DNA from: RUG626 sp964411785 | Lineage (GTDB): Bacteria; Bacillota; Clostridia; Oscillospirales; Oscillospiraceae | Assembly: GCA_964411785.1 (NCBI GenBank) | Contig: CAYPMJ010000009.1 | Location: 1-30,439 of the forward strand | Length of the DNA: 30,439 bases | Reading direction: 5' to 3' | In this document: piece after piece, positions 29,888 through 30,439 of the stretch | Layout of the letters: each line of letters starts with the position of its first letter | How positions within the stretch are numbered: the first letter of the stretch is position 1 | Notes under the pieces: model-generated | The model's database searches: none | Told to the model about the DNA's origin: nothing | The model's input: only the letters and a program-made list of their open reading frames with translations | Program-made: the position numbers and the translations under genes

Positions 29888-30431
29888 AAACAAACCCCTC
29901 CTTTTCAAGTTTTGATTTCAAGGACTGCTTCGCTCGGTAAAGGAGATTTTTGATTTGACGGTCACTCTTTTTCAAAGCGGCTGCCGCTTCCTTGCTGGAA
30001 AATCCTTCAAAGAATACAAGCCAGAGGATCGCTCTGTAATCGGTTGCAAGTTCAGAAAGCGCCTTATGGACTATTATTTTTCTCTCTTCCTTTATGTAGG
30101 ATTGCTCAAGGCTCTGTTCTTCGCTCAAATAGTTCTCCATATCTTCGACAGGAGTATGGAGCAGCCTGGAATTGTGTCTTATAAAATCAACCGCTACATT
30201 TCGCCCGATTGCATATAACCAGGACTTGAATGTGCTTTTACCCGAATATCTCGGCTTTCCTGTTATAAGCCGAAAGAAAGTATCCTCCGTCAATTCCTCG
30301 GCAATGAAGATATTACCCACATAACCGTTTAAATAAAGAGTAAGACCATCTTTATAATCTTCAACGATTTCAGTTAGCCCTTTATCATCACCATCAAGGA
30401 AACGGCGGTAGCTACTTGCACCGTTATCCAT
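29874..30431 (-). CDS. ECF-type RNA polymerase sigma factor
   Basis: 185 residues with sigma region 2 (AEELTEDTFFRLITGKPRYSGKSTFKSWLYAIGRNVAVDFIRH) and region 4 (ALSELATDYRAILWLVFFEGFSSKEAAAALKKSDRQIKNLLYRAKQSLKSKL), the layout of extracytoplasmic-function factors. The ATG is at 30431, with only eight bases of the window upstream (GAAAGTCA); a true start further upstream cannot be excluded. It is followed by the overlapping membrane protein gene, the classic sigma/anti-sigma arrangement. Base composition is AT-richer than neighbouring genes. The signal sensed and regulon are unknown. Confidence 0.85.
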   Translation of the reverse strand: MDNGASSYRRFLDGDDKGLTEIVEDYKDGLTLYLNGYVGNIFIAEELTEDTFFRLITGKPRYSGKSTFKSWLYAIGRNVAVDFIRHNSRLLHTPVEDMENYLSEEQSLEQSYIKEERKIIVHKALSELATDYRAILWLVFFEGFSSKEAAAALKKSDRQIKNLLYRAKQSLKSKLEKEGFVYEEL

Positions 30432-30439
30432 TGACTTTC

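Noticed and set aside
1..30439. CRISPR arrays, tRNA or rRNA genes, prophage or insertion sequences
   Set aside because: No direct repeat array with spacers, no cloverleaf with CCA-type end, no transposase or integrase ORF and no rRNA-like stretch was seen on either strand.

Overview
The window looks like the chromosomal origin region of a spore-forming, Gram-positive, probably anaerobic member of the Clostridia. The Oscillospiraceae are the best guess, inferred from gene content and protein style; no rRNA is present to prove it. Pointers are the gyrA-gyrB-remB-recF-yaaA-dnaN-dnaA block, a tricistronic spore germinant receptor followed by a SleB cortex lytic enzyme, rubrerythrin, a Rex redox repressor, a Trp T-box riboswitch, an L10 leader, and AGGAGG-type ribosome binding sites with near-consensus sigma-A promoters.

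Layout. (1) 1-160: palindromic repeat DNA. (2) 175-2255, plus strand: rnhA, dapA, dapB, closed by a terminator. (3) 2435-6989, plus strand: germination cluster gerAA-gerAC-gerAB, then sleB. (4) 7088-15944, minus strand: replication and repair block gyrA, gyrB, remB, recF, yaaA, dnaN, dnaA. The dnaA-dnaN spacer (14394-14627) has the architecture of a bacterial origin unwinding site: DnaA-box-like 9-mers, a DnaA-trio-like run and an AT-rich stretch. (5) 16116-17806, minus strand: rex, translationally coupled to an SLH-domain surface protein. (6) 17989-23873, plus strand: family 4 uracil-DNA glycosylase; rplJ-rplL behind an L10 leader; an orphan class I fumarase alpha subunit; long-form hibernation factor; a TetR regulator coupled to endonuclease IV; rubrerythrin. 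(7) 23990-26276, minus strand: T-box-controlled trpB2-type tryptophan synthase beta and a phosphoribosyltransferase. (8) 26580-28609, plus strand: AzgA-type purine permease and a NudF-type Nudix hydrolase. (9) 28892-30431, minus strand: an ECF sigma factor and its presumed membrane anti-sigma factor, in visibly AT-richer DNA.

Most of the window is housekeeping. Transcription runs mostly away from 14.5 kb: the gyr/rec/dna block leftward and the genes from 17.9 kb mostly rightward. The rnhA-dap-ger block and rex/SLH point toward the origin. DNA-damage functions (RecF, uracil-DNA glycosylase, endonuclease IV) and redox functions (Rex, rubrerythrin) lie close to the origin.

I found no CRISPR array, prophage, insertion sequence, tRNA or rRNA, and no clearly new multi-gene system. 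The items most worth a second look are the origin architecture, an uncharacterised leader hairpin that can pair with the ribosome binding site of the purine permease, an unassigned structured-looking stretch at 28619-28800, the repeat upstream of rnhA, and the atypical-composition sigma/anti-sigma pair.
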